From Geothrix sp. PMB-07 (GTDB lineage Bacteria; Acidobacteriota; Holophagae; Holophagales; Holophagaceae), in contig NZ_CP132333.1 of the NCBI RefSeq assembly GCF_030758935.1, forward strand, positions 3,720,992-3,784,991: DNA of 64,000 bases, written 5' to 3'. The translations under genes and the position numbers were made by a program. The notes under the pieces were generated by a model. The model was not told where the DNA came from, did no database searches, and saw nothing but the letters and a program-made list of their open reading frames with translations. Below are positions 7,901 to 16,132 of this stretch, in pieces (position 1 is the first letter of the stretch; each line of letters starts with the position of its first letter).

Positions 7901-9164
7901 CATGGTGGTTCATGCCGAAGCGAAGGAGCCGCAATCCTTCGAGTTCCCGGAAACCACGAGCGCCCACGACTTGCCCAGCCGACTGGAAGTGGCGCTGCAG
8001 GCCTTCCTGGCCCGACGCGAGGACGGCCTCACGGTCATCGCCGGGTACCCCTGGTTCCTGGATTGGGGCCGGGACACGCTCATTGCCTGCCGGGGCCTCC
8101 TGGCTGCGGATCGCGCCGAGGACGCGGGCCTCATCCTCCGCACCTTCGCCGCTCTGGAATTGGAGGGCACCCTCCCCAACATGCTGGGCGCCGAGCACAC
8201 AGGCGACCGCGACACCTCGGACGCCCCGCTCTGGCTGGCGGTGGCCTGCGAGGAGGCGGCCGATCACCTGGGCACCGCCTTCTTCCATTCCAAAGCCGGT
8301 GACCGCAGCGTTCTGGAGGTGCTGACCTCACTCGGGGAACACCTTCGCCGCGGCGCTCGCAACGGTGTCCGCATGGATCCGGAATCGGCCCTGCTCTGGA
8401 GCCCGGCCCACTTCACCTGGATGGACACCCGCTACCCCATGGGCTCGCCCCGGGAGGGCTACCCGGTGGAGATCCAGGCCCTGTGGATCCGCCTACTGAA
8501 CCTGCTGGAGCGCCTCTGCGCCCCCAGCGACGGCGAGCCCTGGTCGGCCACCGCCGCCCGGGCCACGGCCTCCCTCGAGGCCTTCTGGCTGCCCGAGCGG
8601 AGCTGGTTCGCGGACCTGCTGGTGGCGGCGCCGAACATTCCGGCCCGGCAGGCCCAGCCTGCGGATCACCTGCGCCCCAATCAGCTGTTCCTGGTGGCCC
8701 TGGGGCTGGTGACCGGCGAGCGCGCCCGCAGCACCGTGGCCGCCTGCGCCCGCCATTTGCTGGTGCCCGGGGCGCTGCGCAGTCTGGCGCCGATCCCCGT
8801 TGCGGTACCATTGCCCATTCCCGCGCCCTGGGGCGGCACGCTCAACGATCCGACGCGGCCCTACCAGGGGCGCTACGAAGGCGACGAGGACACCCGGCGC
8901 AAACCCGCCTACCACAACGGCACGGCCTGGGTCTGGCAGCTGCCCCTGCTCTGCGAAGCCCTGGACCTGGCCTGGGATGGGGATCCTGCGGCCAGGGCCA
9001 CGGCCCGGGCCTGGCTGGGTTCCCTGGCGCCGCTGTTGGAGGAAGGCTGCCTGGGCCAGTTGCCGGAAATCCTGGATGGCGACGCGCCGCACACCCCGCG
9101 GGGCTGTGATGCCCAGGCCTGGAGTGTCAGTGAGGCTCTGCGCGTGTGGAAGCTGCTGGACTGA
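4923..9164 (+). CDS. Bifunctional glycogen debranching enzyme (GH13-like glucanotransferase plus GH133)
   Basis: A 1413-aa protein with the same two-part design as eukaryotic AGL. An N-terminal sandwich domain is followed by an alpha-amylase-type barrel. The barrel has GFRCDAGYMVP (likely nucleophile Asp326), FLLEGLGGAW (likely acid/base Glu355) and SETHDN, which would move maltosyl/maltotriosyl stubs. The C-terminal third (from about residue 980) is an amylo-alpha-1,6-glucosidase domain marked by AGYPWFLDWGRDTLIACRGL and GTLPNMLGAEHTGDRDT. Many bacteria instead use the shorter GlgX. It starts 33 bp after ftsZ and would work with GlgP further along. Domain boundaries are read by eye. Confidence 0.88.
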   Translation: MSMPEMTPPPGTPLLRFVGDRMVFTLGQPDLTAAGWRGFLRTNLTRGKRSREETLALLGEGSGDPGGSAWRDIPLQETAQGWSLDLALTEPGYFSAKAYCVDPQGRQHWPMGGNVDLAIHPSHLRTANTIYCAFPRMFGGAAARQRPDLAEAVAALDASGYAVIPPSGRLRDLTAAVPHIMDRLGSRILHLLPVGPVPTTFARMGRFGSPYAQLDLTAIDPALVELDRRTTAVEQFRELTAAVHQRQGQVFLDILVNHTGWGSRLLEHRPDWFQRNADGTFHSPGAWGTTWEDLVELDHGSPALWDTVARALLVWCSRGVDGFRCDAGYMVPLPAWQYITAKVHQAYPDTVFLLEGLGGAWEATEALITQGGMQWAYSELFQNHHPIEVAHYLDHCLRQGQRTGLLVHYSETHDNLRLAARGATWSLLRNRLCALAGQSGGFAFTSGVEWLATEKVDVHEARDLAWGATPNLVEELAALNRLISDHPCFFDGAEVLRLSADDASVLALQRTSAEGLDQVLVLVNLDIEKAQCCQLTAAPWAPGTEAILDLLGQPLPELQAKSGDGCAWLLPPGASYCLSAHAAPQGLAGEAYRHARAQAAWALEGLAAMHPAEALGPADWRALAQRAGRDPEAFLAALSRIDTALMRCDLLAALDAALASPGFPRVTSWRAEEARRVSLVAPDHWLLVRDAAPFTLTLSLPEQSDLHLRSVPMDEGFAAAIPPLAMRQGEATLRLQQHREGAVPLQVSLQFLPATPPLPCPGREGLALLTNGRGGMVRLHGDLGAVASKYDCLLAANLHPTAPSDRHVLAKRLRAWVNADGFITALDGHNLLSFEGGPKAKWTFLASAGDGRRVEVRLEAHMPEDENAVLLRWTRPANEGAESELPSQHSVRVTVRLDLEDRSFHGETRLDEGLESHFLASTETLETRMGFRFAPGAERHLEAWVEGGTYHPQPEACRGIAHPIEATRGLAASGDAWSPGWFDLPLTPGSDLRMVVHAEAKEPQSFEFPETTSAHDLPSRLEVALQAFLARREDGLTVIAGYPWFLDWGRDTLIACRGLLAADRAEDAGLILRTFAALELEGTLPNMLGAEHTGDRDTSDAPLWLAVACEEAADHLGTAFFHSKAGDRSVLEVLTSLGEHLRRGARNGVRMDPESALLWSPAHFTWMDTRYPMGSPREGYPVEIQALWIRLLNLLERLCAPSDGEPWSATAARATASLEAFWLPERSWFADLLVAAPNIPARQAQPADHLRPNQLFLVALGLVTGERARSTVAACARHLLVPGALRSLAPIPVAVPLPIPAPWGGTLNDPTRPYQGRYEGDEDTRRKPAYHNGTAWVWQLPLLCEALDLAWDGDPAARATARAWLGSLAPLLEEGCLGQLPEILDGDAPHTPRGCDAQAWSVSEALRVWKLLD

Positions 9165-9198
9165 GTCTCACGCAGAGCACCGCCTCGTCATCGGTTTA

Positions 9199-9227
9199 TT
9201 CCAAACATTCTGAGGAAATGTAAGGAA
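9199..9227. promoter_or_regulatory. Palindromic site upstream of the GlsB-like gene
   Basis: TTCC-aa-ACATT, a 7-nt centre, then AATGT-aa-GGAA form a symmetric 29-bp site in an AT-rich 119-bp gap. The two aa pairs sit symmetrically unpaired, which is more typical of a dimer-binding operator than of an RNA stem. The downstream GTG is at 9284. No regulator is assigned. Confidence 0.35.
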
Positions 9228-9283
9228 TTTAAGCCATAAGCTCCGGGTACCTTCATGGGAACCAACCACCCTGGGAGTGCACC

Positions 9284-9541
9284 GTGATCCATCTCATCTG
9301 GACATTCATTCTGGGCATCATCGTCGGGCTCGTGGCCCGGTGGATCCTTCCGGGCGCCGACCACATGGGCTTGTTCATGACGGGCCTCGTGGGCGTCGCG
9401 GGTTCCTTCGCCGGGCACTTTCTGGCCAAGGCCATCGGGCTCGAAGCGGATGGAAAGCCCAACGGCCGCTTCTTCAGCGCCCTCATCAGTGTCGGTGGCG
9501 CGGTGCTGTTGCTTCTGATCCTCCGCTTCTTCCACCACTGA
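9284..9541 (+). CDS. GlsB/YeaQ/YmgE family stress-response membrane protein
   Basis: An 85-aa, almost wholly hydrophobic inner-membrane protein with three predicted helices. The family pattern is clear: WTFILGIIVGLVARWILPG, then GLFMTGLVGVAGSFAGHFLA, then a glycine-rich last helix. Members are often induced by general or acid stress, but the molecular function is unknown. The GTG start has GGGAG about 6 nt upstream. A palindrome at 9199-9227 may regulate it. Confidence 0.85.
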   Translation: MIHLIWTFILGIIVGLVARWILPGADHMGLFMTGLVGVAGSFAGHFLAKAIGLEADGKPNGRFFSALISVGGAVLLLLILRFFHH

Positions 9542-9650
9542 ACAGACAGCCCCTTTGGACATGGACTGTCCAGGTTCCGTTGATTCAGAGCCGTACACCC
9601 CCAACCCATCTGGCCGGATTTCCTGGCCGCTGCGCGAAAAGGAGGGTCCC

Positions 9651-10055
9651 ATGGGCCTCTTCGATCTGGCTGGACAACTCCTGGGCCAAGGCCAAGGGGA
9701 TGATTCCAAATCCCAACTGCTGCAGGCCGCCCTCGGTTTGATTCAAAACCACCCCGGTGGCCTCCAGGGACTCCTCGGCAAGTTTCAGGAAAGCGGCTTG
9801 GGAGACCATGTGGCCTCGTGGGTGGGCACCGGCGAGAACCTGCCCATCCAAGGCGAGCATGTGGAGCAGGCCCTGGGCGGTGAGCAGCTGGCCGCTCTTG
9901 CTCAACAGGCGGGAGTGCCTGCGGAACAAGCCAGCGGCAGCCTTGCGGCCCTCCTTCCGGACCTGATCAACCACCTCACCCCCCATGGGCAGGTTCCCCA
10001 GGAGGCGGCCCTGCCGGAGGGCCTCGGCGGGCTGCTCGGCAAACTGATGAGCTGA
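9651..10055 (+). CDS. YidB-like (DUF937) protein
   Basis: A 134-aa soluble, glycine- and glutamine-rich protein. It has the family layout: MGLFDLAGQLLGQ, then NHPGGLQGLLGKFQESGLGDHVASWVGTGEN, then QLAALAQQAGV and a short C-terminal GGLLGKL. Function is not established for the family. The start at 9651 is supported by AAGGAGG 6 nt upstream; the frame is also open upstream to 9555 without conservation. It follows the GlsB-like gene by 109 bp in the same direction and could be a stress-related neighbour. Confidence 0.8.
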   Translation: MGLFDLAGQLLGQGQGDDSKSQLLQAALGLIQNHPGGLQGLLGKFQESGLGDHVASWVGTGENLPIQGEHVEQALGGEQLAALAQQAGVPAEQASGSLAALLPDLINHLTPHGQVPQEAALPEGLGGLLGKLMS

Positions 10056-10154
10056 CCGACTGACCCCCAGAACCACCAAACGACACCATGCCGTGGAAGA
10101 TCTCCTTCCGCGGTTGCCACCCCATGAGTCGTCTTATCCACCAAGGAGAACGCC

Positions 10155-10445
10155 ATGAAACGCCTGCTCATCACCCTGCTGGTCCTGGGATCCACCGCCT
10201 TGGCCCAGGCTCCCGCCCCAGCCAAGAAGGCCGGTCCTGCACCAGCCCCCACCGCCAAAACGGAGGCCAAGCCCGCCCCCGCGCCAGCCGCTGGCGGCTA
10301 TGTGGGCAACAAGGATTCCAAAGTGCTGCACAAGGCCGATTGCAAGCAGGGCGCCAGCATGAAGGCCGCCAACCGGGTGCCGTTCACGAGCAAGGCCGAA
10401 GCCGAGAAGGCCGGCTACAAGGCATGCAAGGTCTGCAAACCCTGA
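10155..10445 (+). CDS. Exported small protein with an Ada-like metal-binding fold
   Basis: A 96-aa protein with an N-terminal signal peptide (MKRLLITLLVLGSTALA, cleavage predicted near AQA). An Ala/Pro/Lys-rich spacer of about 30 residues follows. The C-terminal domain runs from YVGNKDSKVLHKADC to GYKACKVCKP and resembles the zinc-binding N-domain of Ada. It keeps one Cys plus the final CxxC, with a nearby His rather than four cysteines. The exported location rules out an Ada DNA-repair role; metal or cell-wall binding is a guess. GGAG lies 6 nt upstream of the ATG. Confidence 0.7.
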   Translation: MKRLLITLLVLGSTALAQAPAPAKKAGPAPAPTAKTEAKPAPAPAAGGYVGNKDSKVLHKADCKQGASMKAANRVPFTSKAEAEKAGYKACKVCKP

Positions 10446-10585
10446 GGTCGGCCTAAGCGGAGCCACCGAATCACGCCAAGGCGTCTTTCCATGGCCAAGA
10501 CATCTACCCTGGGTAAGAATGGGCGGGTGCCTCGCGGAATCAGGCCCTCCAGCCGACCCGTGATGGCCCCCGGAGGTACCCCCCG

Positions 10586-11242
10586 ATGCCCCTGCCCACG
10601 GTCCCCTACCACGTCGATGCCCTCAGCGATCAGGAGCACCTGGCCCAGGCCCGGTGTTTCTACGAGCTGGTGAATCAGCGCCGCACCGTGCGCGAGTTCA
10701 GCGACCGGCCCATCCCCGAGGGCGTGCTGGAGCAGTGCCTGCTGGCGGCGGGCACCGCGCCCAGTGGGGCCCACAAACAGCCCTGGCGCTTTGTGGTGGT
10801 GCGCGATCCCGCCATCAAGAAGGCCATCCGCGAAGCCGCCGAAAAGGAAGAACACGACAACTACGACTGGCGCATGAGCGAGGCCTGGAAGCGCGATCTG
10901 GAACCCCTGGGCACGGATGAGCACAAGCCCTTCCTGGAAATCGCGCCCGCTCTCGTGGTGGTCATGGCCCTCAAGCACGGCGATGCGGGCCCGGAGGCCA
11001 TGCACTACTACGTGCAGGAGAGCGTCGGCATCGCCACGGGCATGCTCATCTCCGCCATCCACGCCGCGGGCCTGGCCACCCTCACCCACACGCCCAGCCC
11101 CATGGGCTTCCTGCAGAAGGTGCTGAACCGTCCCAGCCACGAGCGCCCCTTCGTGCTGCTGCCCGTGGGCTACCCCGCCGAAGGCTGCCAGGTGCCCGAT
11201 CTGCACCGCAAGAGCCTGGACGAAATCAGCGTCTGGGTCTGA
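10586..11242 (+). CDS. Nitroreductase family FMN oxidoreductase
   Basis: A 218-aa flavoprotein. The FMN-binding N-terminal motif is INQRRTVREFSDRPIP followed by GTAPSGAHKQPWRFVVV. Later blocks include SVGIATGMLISAIHAAGLATLTHTPSPMGFL and VLLPVGYPAEGC, typical of the nitroreductase fold, which forms homodimers and uses NAD(P)H. The substrate is unknown. GGAGG lies about 7 nt before the ATG. It converges on hepT, leaving 25 bp between the stops. Confidence 0.88.
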   Translation: MPLPTVPYHVDALSDQEHLAQARCFYELVNQRRTVREFSDRPIPEGVLEQCLLAAGTAPSGAHKQPWRFVVVRDPAIKKAIREAAEKEEHDNYDWRMSEAWKRDLEPLGTDEHKPFLEIAPALVVVMALKHGDAGPEAMHYYVQESVGIATGMLISAIHAAGLATLTHTPSPMGFLQKVLNRPSHERPFVLLPVGYPAEGCQVPDLHRKSLDEISVWV

Positions 11243-11267
11243 GCAGGCCCTCAGCTTTCACCAACCC

Positions 11268-11609
11268 TCATCCAAGCCCAGCAAGCAGCGTGCGAACCGC
11301 TTCCTCTAAGGGCACCAGTTTGGTGGTGAGGATGTCCCAGACAATTTCCTCATCTACTCCAAAATAGGCGTGGGCCAGGAAATCCCGGAATCCTGCGATG
11401 TTCTTCCAAGCCACTTGCGGGTGCAGCGAGGTCAGCTCACTGGGCAAGTGCTTGACGGCTTCGCCAAGGATTTCCAAATTGCGCAGCGTGGCGTCCAAGG
11501 TGCGCCAATCCTCCTGGAACTGCTCGAATGCCACTCCTTCATTGAGAATCCGCACCCGCCGAATGGCCTCCAGAATGTCCGCCAGATAGAGCCTGGGATC
11601 ACGCGACAT
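11268..11609 (-). CDS. hepT: HepT-like toxin (DUF86)
   Basis: A 113-aa HEPN-domain protein. It has the RX4-6H active-site pattern in RDFLAHAYF and the family block NLEILGEAVKHLP. Members cleave RNA and are silenced by their MntA partner, which AMPylates a tyrosine close to the HEPN histidine; the Tyr of HAYF matches. The ATG at 11609 overlaps the end of mntA by 11 bp, so translation is coupled; a TTG one codon earlier is the alternative. Family call is strong; toxicity in this host is inferred. Confidence 0.85.
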   Translation of the reverse strand: MSRDPRLYLADILEAIRRVRILNEGVAFEQFQEDWRTLDATLRNLEILGEAVKHLPSELTSLHPQVAWKNIAGFRDFLAHAYFGVDEEIVWDILTTKLVPLEEAVRTLLAGLG

Positions 11610-11892
11610 CAAGCAGATCCTTTTCGACCATGGCTCTCAAAGCAGGTCGGAGGCTCCTGGCTGTGGCCAAGTCCACGCGTGCATCTAACAGGTTCTCCAG
11701 CGCCGCCTTCAATCCCATGAAGCCATCCAGCGTGGCAGGCCCCGCGAACTCGACCAGGATATCCACGTCCGAATCCGGATGGGCCTCGCCCCGGGATACG
11801 CTCCCGAACAAGGCCAGGCGCGCCACGGCGAAGTGGGCTTTGAGATCTGGCAAGGCTTCATGCAAGCGCAAGAAAGTGGTCTCTCGATCCAT
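11599..11892 (-). CDS. mntA: MntA-like nucleotidyltransferase antitoxin
   Basis: A 97-aa minimal nucleotidyltransferase. The catalytic signature is GSVSRGEAHPDSDVDILVEF, giving the GSX10DXD pattern. These proteins transfer AMP to HepT and neutralise it. The ATG at 11892 has GGGAG about 9 nt upstream and gives the normal family length; the frame continues upstream to 11979 without conserved sequence. It is the first gene of a two-gene unit, as in other MntA/HepT modules. Confidence 0.85.
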   Translation of the reverse strand: MDRETTFLRLHEALPDLKAHFAVARLALFGSVSRGEAHPDSDVDILVEFAGPATLDGFMGLKAALENLLDARVDLATARSLRPALRAMVEKDLLDVA

Positions 11893-11995
11893 GGTTTCGA
11901 CTCTCCCGCGAGTATAAGGCACCCTCTCTGGGCAACCAAACGAGCGAAAGGAAGGAACTGGTGAATACAACCGCACCAAGGCCCCCTCCGCACCC

Positions 11996-12001
11996 TAGAA
12001 T
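11996..12001 (+). promoter_or_regulatory. -10-like TAGAAT five bases before the glgB start
   Basis: TAGAAT ends 5 nt before the glgB ATG at 12007, and no Shine-Dalgarno sequence is seen. This resembles the ftsQ start and suggests a leaderless or near-leaderless transcript. No clear -35 element is visible. Confidence 0.35.
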
Positions 12002-12006
12002 GACCC

Positions 12007-13914
12007 ATGGAACCGCCCCGTCCCACCTCGACCCTTGGCGATCTGGATCTGCACCTGCTGGGCGAGGGCACGCATTTGCGGGCCTATGACAAGTTGGGCG
12101 CCCATCCCCGAACTGTGGATGGCGTGGCGGGTGTGGGCTTTGCCGTATGGGCGCCCAATGCGCGATCCGTGAGTGTGGTGGGCGATTTCAACGGCTGGGA
12201 TGGCCGCGCCCATCCCATGGCCCAGGTGGGGCCCAACGGTTTCTGGGAGGTTTTCGTACCGGGTCTGGTGCCGGGAATGCTCTACAAGTTCGAGCTGCAC
12301 GGCCCCAATGGCCGCCTGCTGCCGCTCAAGGCCGATCCCTACGCCTTCCGCTGCGAACGCGCCCCGGGCACCGCTTCCATCATCCACGGCATCCAGCCCC
12401 ATGCCTGGGGGGATGGCGCGTGGCTGGAGCGGCGCCGGAACACCCAGCCCCACCAGGCGCCCATCAGCATCTACGAGCTGCACCTGGGCTCTTGGCGGCG
12501 GCGGCCCGACGGCAGCTTCATGAGCTACCAGGAGATCGCCGCTGACCTGGCGCCCTATGCCAGCTGGCTGGGTTTCACCCATGTGCAGCTGCTGCCGGTG
12601 ACGGAACACCCCTTTGATCCCTCTTGGGGCTACCAGCCCCTGGGCCTCTTTGCGCCCACGAGCCGCTTCGGCGGGCCCGAGGATTTCAAGGCCTTCGTGG
12701 ACACGCTGCACCAGGCGGGCCTGGGCGTCATCCTCGACTGGGTGCCGGCCCACTTCCCCGAGGATGACCATGGCCTCGGCACCTTCGATGGCACCCACCT
12801 CTACGAGCATGCCGATCCGCGCCAGGGGCGCCACATGGATTGGGGCACGCTGATCTACAACTACGGCCGGGTGGAGGTGCAGAACTACCTCATCTCCAAC
12901 GCGCTGTTCTGGCTGGATCAGTTCCACATCGATGGGCTCCGCGTCGACGCCGTGGCCTCCATGCTCTACCTCGACTACAGCCGCGAACCGGGCCAGTGGA
13001 TTCCCAACCGCGACGGCGGACGCGAGAACCTAGAAGCCGTGGCCTTCCTGCGGCGCCTGAACGAAACGGTGTACGCGCAGTTCCCGGATGCCTTCACGGT
13101 GGCGGAGGAATCCACCGCCTGGTCCGGCGTGTCGCGGCCCACGGACCGGGGTGGCCTGGGTTTCGGTTTCAAGTGGGACATGGGCTGGATGCACGACACC
13201 CTGCGCTACCTGGGCGAGGGCATGATGGCCCGCCCCCACCACCACGACGGCATCACCTTTTCGATGCTGTACCACGATGCCGAGAACTACGTGTTGCCGC
13301 TCTCCCACGACGAGGTGGTGCATGGCAAGCGCAGCCTCTACGGCCGCATGCCCGGCGACGCCTGGGAGCGCATGGCGAACCTGCGCCTGCTCTACGCATG
13401 GCTCTTCGCCCATGGCGGCAAGAAGCTGCTCTTCATGGGTGGCGAGTTCGCCCAGGGCCGGGAATGGAACCACGACACGGCCCTGGACTGGGACCTGCTC
13501 AACCAGCCTGCCCACAAGGGCGTTCACGACCTCCTGCGGGACCTGAACGACCTCTACCGCCGCTATCCCGCCATGCACGAGGGGGACTGCCATCCGGGAG
13601 GCTTCGCCTGGGTCGACTGCGGTGACCGCTTCAACAGCGTGCTCACGCTGCTACGCCGGGCCAACGACCCCGAAGATTTTGTGGCCATCGCCTTCAATTT
13701 CACTGCCCTGCCCCAGCGCGGGTACCGCATCGGCGTACCCTCAGCAGGAACGTACGTGGAATTGCTCAACACCGATTCCACCTATTACGGGGGACACAAC
13801 GAAGGCAACACGGGCCGCATTCAGACGGAAGCCATTCCCGCTCACGGCTTCCCCCAATCCTTGAACCTCACCCTGCCGCCCCTGGCAGCGCTTTTCCTCA
13901 AACCCGAAGCGTAG
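12007..13914 (+). CDS. glgB: 1,4-alpha-glucan branching enzyme GlgB
   Basis: A 635-aa GH13 enzyme that makes alpha-1,6 branches in glycogen. A CBM48 domain lies at the N-terminus ([27 protein letters not shown]). The barrel carries IYELHLGSW, the nucleophile Asp314 in [18 protein letters not shown], the acid/base block VAEEST, and [12 protein letters not shown] with the third acidic residue. The C-terminal beta domain ends the protein. It is the shorter GlgB form without an extra N-terminal module. glgP follows after 28 bp, so they are probably co-transcribed. Confidence 0.95.
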   Translation: MEPPRPTSTLGDLDLHLLGEGTHLRAYDKLGAHPRTVDGVAGVGFAVWAPNARSVSVVGDFNGWDGRAHPMAQVGPNGFWEVFVPGLVPGMLYKFELHGPNGRLLPLKADPYAFRCERAPGTASIIHGIQPHAWGDGAWLERRRNTQPHQAPISIYELHLGSWRRRPDGSFMSYQEIAADLAPYASWLGFTHVQLLPVTEHPFDPSWGYQPLGLFAPTSRFGGPEDFKAFVDTLHQAGLGVILDWVPAHFPEDDHGLGTFDGTHLYEHADPRQGRHMDWGTLIYNYGRVEVQNYLISNALFWLDQFHIDGLRVDAVASMLYLDYSREPGQWIPNRDGGRENLEAVAFLRRLNETVYAQFPDAFTVAEESTAWSGVSRPTDRGGLGFGFKWDMGWMHDTLRYLGEGMMARPHHHDGITFSMLYHDAENYVLPLSHDEVVHGKRSLYGRMPGDAWERMANLRLLYAWLFAHGGKKLLFMGGEFAQGREWNHDTALDWDLLNQPAHKGVHDLLRDLNDLYRRYPAMHEGDCHPGGFAWVDCGDRFNSVLTLLRRANDPEDFVAIAFNFTALPQRGYRIGVPSAGTYVELLNTDSTYYGGHNEGNTGRIQTEAIPAHGFPQSLNLTLPPLAALFLKPEA

Positions 13915-13942
13915 GCACCCTCGCATTTTCTAGGAATTCGTC

Positions 13943-16069
13943 ATGGACAAGCTCCTCCCCAAACTGCAGAAACTCACCCAGAACCTTTGGTGGACCTGGA
14001 AACCCGAAGTGCGGACCATCTTCCGCGACCTCGATCTGGAGCTCTACCACCAGGCCCACCAGAACCCCATGTCCGTGCTCAAACAGATCGCGCCGGACCA
14101 GCTGGAGAAGCGCGCCGCGGATGTGGACATCCCCGCCAGGGTGGATCGCGCCCTCCGCCATCTGCAGGAATACCTCACGCCCGTCACCACCTGGGGTCTC
14201 ACCCATGCCGGCGCGATGCGCTCGCGCCCCATCGCCTACTTCTGCATGGAATTCGGCATCCATGAATCCCTGCCCATATACTCCGGCGGCCTGGGCATCC
14301 TGGCAGGCGATCACCTGAAGGCTGCCTCCGACCTGGGCGTGCCTCTGGTGGGCGTGGGGCTGCTCTACCACGAGGGCTACACCTCGCAGGTGCTCAATGC
14401 CGAGTTCTGGCAGCAGGATGTGGTCGAGCCCTTCGACATCGCCGACCTGCCCCTGGTGCCCGCCCTGGACCGTTTCGGCGAGCCCGTCCATGTATCCGTG
14501 GAACTGCCCGGGCGCCTGGTCCACGCCGCCGTACTGGAAGTCCAAGTGGGCCGCATTCGCCTCATCCTCCTCGACACCCGCGTGAAGCAGAACGATCCCA
14601 AGGATGTGGCCCTGGCCGCGCGCCTCTACGGTGGTGATCAGCGCATGCGCATCGAGCAGGAACTGCTGCTGGGCGTCGGCGGCGCCCGCGCTCTGCGCGC
14701 CCTGGACATCAACGCCAGCGTGTTCCACCTGAACGAGGGCCACTCAGCCTTCGCCCTGCTGGAGCGGGCCCATTACCGCATTCAACACGATGGCCTTGAT
14801 CCTCACACCGCCCTGCAGGAAGTAGCCGCGGCCACGGTGTTCACCACCCACACGCCCGTGGACGCCGGCCATGACCGCTTCCCTGCCGACCTGGCCGCCG
14901 AGCATTTGCGCCCCCTGGCCGAAGGCCTGAAGCTGCCCCTGGATGAAGTCATGGGCCTGGGCCGCGTGAACCCCCACGACCACGGTTCCCCCTTCCTGCC
15001 CACGGTGCTCGCGCTCAAACTGTCGCGCCGCGCCAACGGTGTGTCCGCCCTGCACGGCGTGGTCTCGCGCAAAATGTGGAACCACCTCTACCCCGGGCGC
15101 CGCGAAGAGGAAGTGCCCATCGGCCACGTCACCAACGGCGTGCACCTGCCCACCTGGCTGGCCACGGAGATGCACCACCTCTACGAATCCCACCTGGGCG
15201 TGGACTACCAGAGCTCCCTCACGCGCCCGGCCACCTGGTCGCGGATCACCTCGGTGTCGTCTGCCGAGATCTGGGAGACCAAGCAGGTGCTGAAAGCCCG
15301 CACCATCCGCTTCATCCGTGAGCGGAGCGCCGCGACTCGCGCCCGCCTGGGCCTGCCCGAGATCAACCCGGCCCCTCTGGATCCCGACGCGCTCACCATC
15401 GGCTTCGCCCGCCGCTTCGTGCCCTACAAGCGGCCCGACCTGCTCTTCTCCGACCTGGATCGCCTGGACCGCCTCGTCAACAACCCCGAGCGACCCGTGA
15501 ATCTGATCTTTTCGGGCCGCGCCCACCCGGCCGACAACACCGGCAAGGGTCTCATCCAGAAGGTGGCCAAGATCCTGGAAGATCCCCGCTTCCGCCACCG
15601 CATCCTCTTTGTCGAAAACTACAACATCCACGTGGGCCGCATGCTCTACCAGGGCATCGATGCCTGGCTGAACAACCCCCAGCGCCCTTTGGAGGCCTGC
15701 GGCACCAGCGGCATGAAGGTGGTGCTCAACGGCGGCCTGCACATTTCCGTCCGGGACGGCTGGTGGGCGGAATCCTACGATGGCGAGAACGGCTTCGCCA
15801 TCGGCAGCGGGGAAACCCACGCCAATCAGGCCATTCAGGACGAGCGGGATGGCGACGACCTCTTCCGTCTCCTGGAAGAGCAGGTGGTGCCCCTCTACTA
15901 CGAGAACCGCAATGCCGCCGGTGTTCCCCGCTGCTGGGTGGACCGCCAGAAGCAATCGATCCGGACCCTGGCATGGCGCTTCAATGCCGACCGCATGGTG
16001 CAGGACTACGTTGAGCACCTGTACCTGCCCGCCGCCGTGGGCAGCAGCTGCCAGATGCCCCCTCCCTGA
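13943..16069 (+). CDS. glgP: Alpha-glucan (glycogen) phosphorylase, short type
   Basis: A 708-aa GT35 enzyme that releases glucose-1-phosphate from glycogen or maltodextrin ends. The N-terminal block is NLWWTWKPEVRTIFRDLD, and the fold is recognised by IAYFCMEFGIHESLPIYSGGLG. The PLP-lysine block is EACGTSGMK, with Lys592 the likely Schiff-base residue. It belongs to the shorter, roughly 700-aa bacterial phosphorylases rather than the 800-aa E. coli type. It follows glgB, and its product joins glycolysis through phosphoglucomutase and the pgi encoded nearby. Confidence 0.92.
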   Translation: MDKLLPKLQKLTQNLWWTWKPEVRTIFRDLDLELYHQAHQNPMSVLKQIAPDQLEKRAADVDIPARVDRALRHLQEYLTPVTTWGLTHAGAMRSRPIAYFCMEFGIHESLPIYSGGLGILAGDHLKAASDLGVPLVGVGLLYHEGYTSQVLNAEFWQQDVVEPFDIADLPLVPALDRFGEPVHVSVELPGRLVHAAVLEVQVGRIRLILLDTRVKQNDPKDVALAARLYGGDQRMRIEQELLLGVGGARALRALDINASVFHLNEGHSAFALLERAHYRIQHDGLDPHTALQEVAAATVFTTHTPVDAGHDRFPADLAAEHLRPLAEGLKLPLDEVMGLGRVNPHDHGSPFLPTVLALKLSRRANGVSALHGVVSRKMWNHLYPGRREEEVPIGHVTNGVHLPTWLATEMHHLYESHLGVDYQSSLTRPATWSRITSVSSAEIWETKQVLKARTIRFIRERSAATRARLGLPEINPAPLDPDALTIGFARRFVPYKRPDLLFSDLDRLDRLVNNPERPVNLIFSGRAHPADNTGKGLIQKVAKILEDPRFRHRILFVENYNIHVGRMLYQGIDAWLNNPQRPLEACGTSGMKVVLNGGLHISVRDGWWAESYDGENGFAIGSGETHANQAIQDERDGDDLFRLLEEQVVPLYYENRNAAGVPRCWVDRQKQSIRTLAWRFNADRMVQDYVEHLYLPAAVGSSCQMPPP

Positions 16070-16132
16070 GACGGGCCCGCTCCTCATGCCCCCGTGACCA
16101 GGCTCCGATAAGCAGGTGAAGGAGCTTCGGCC

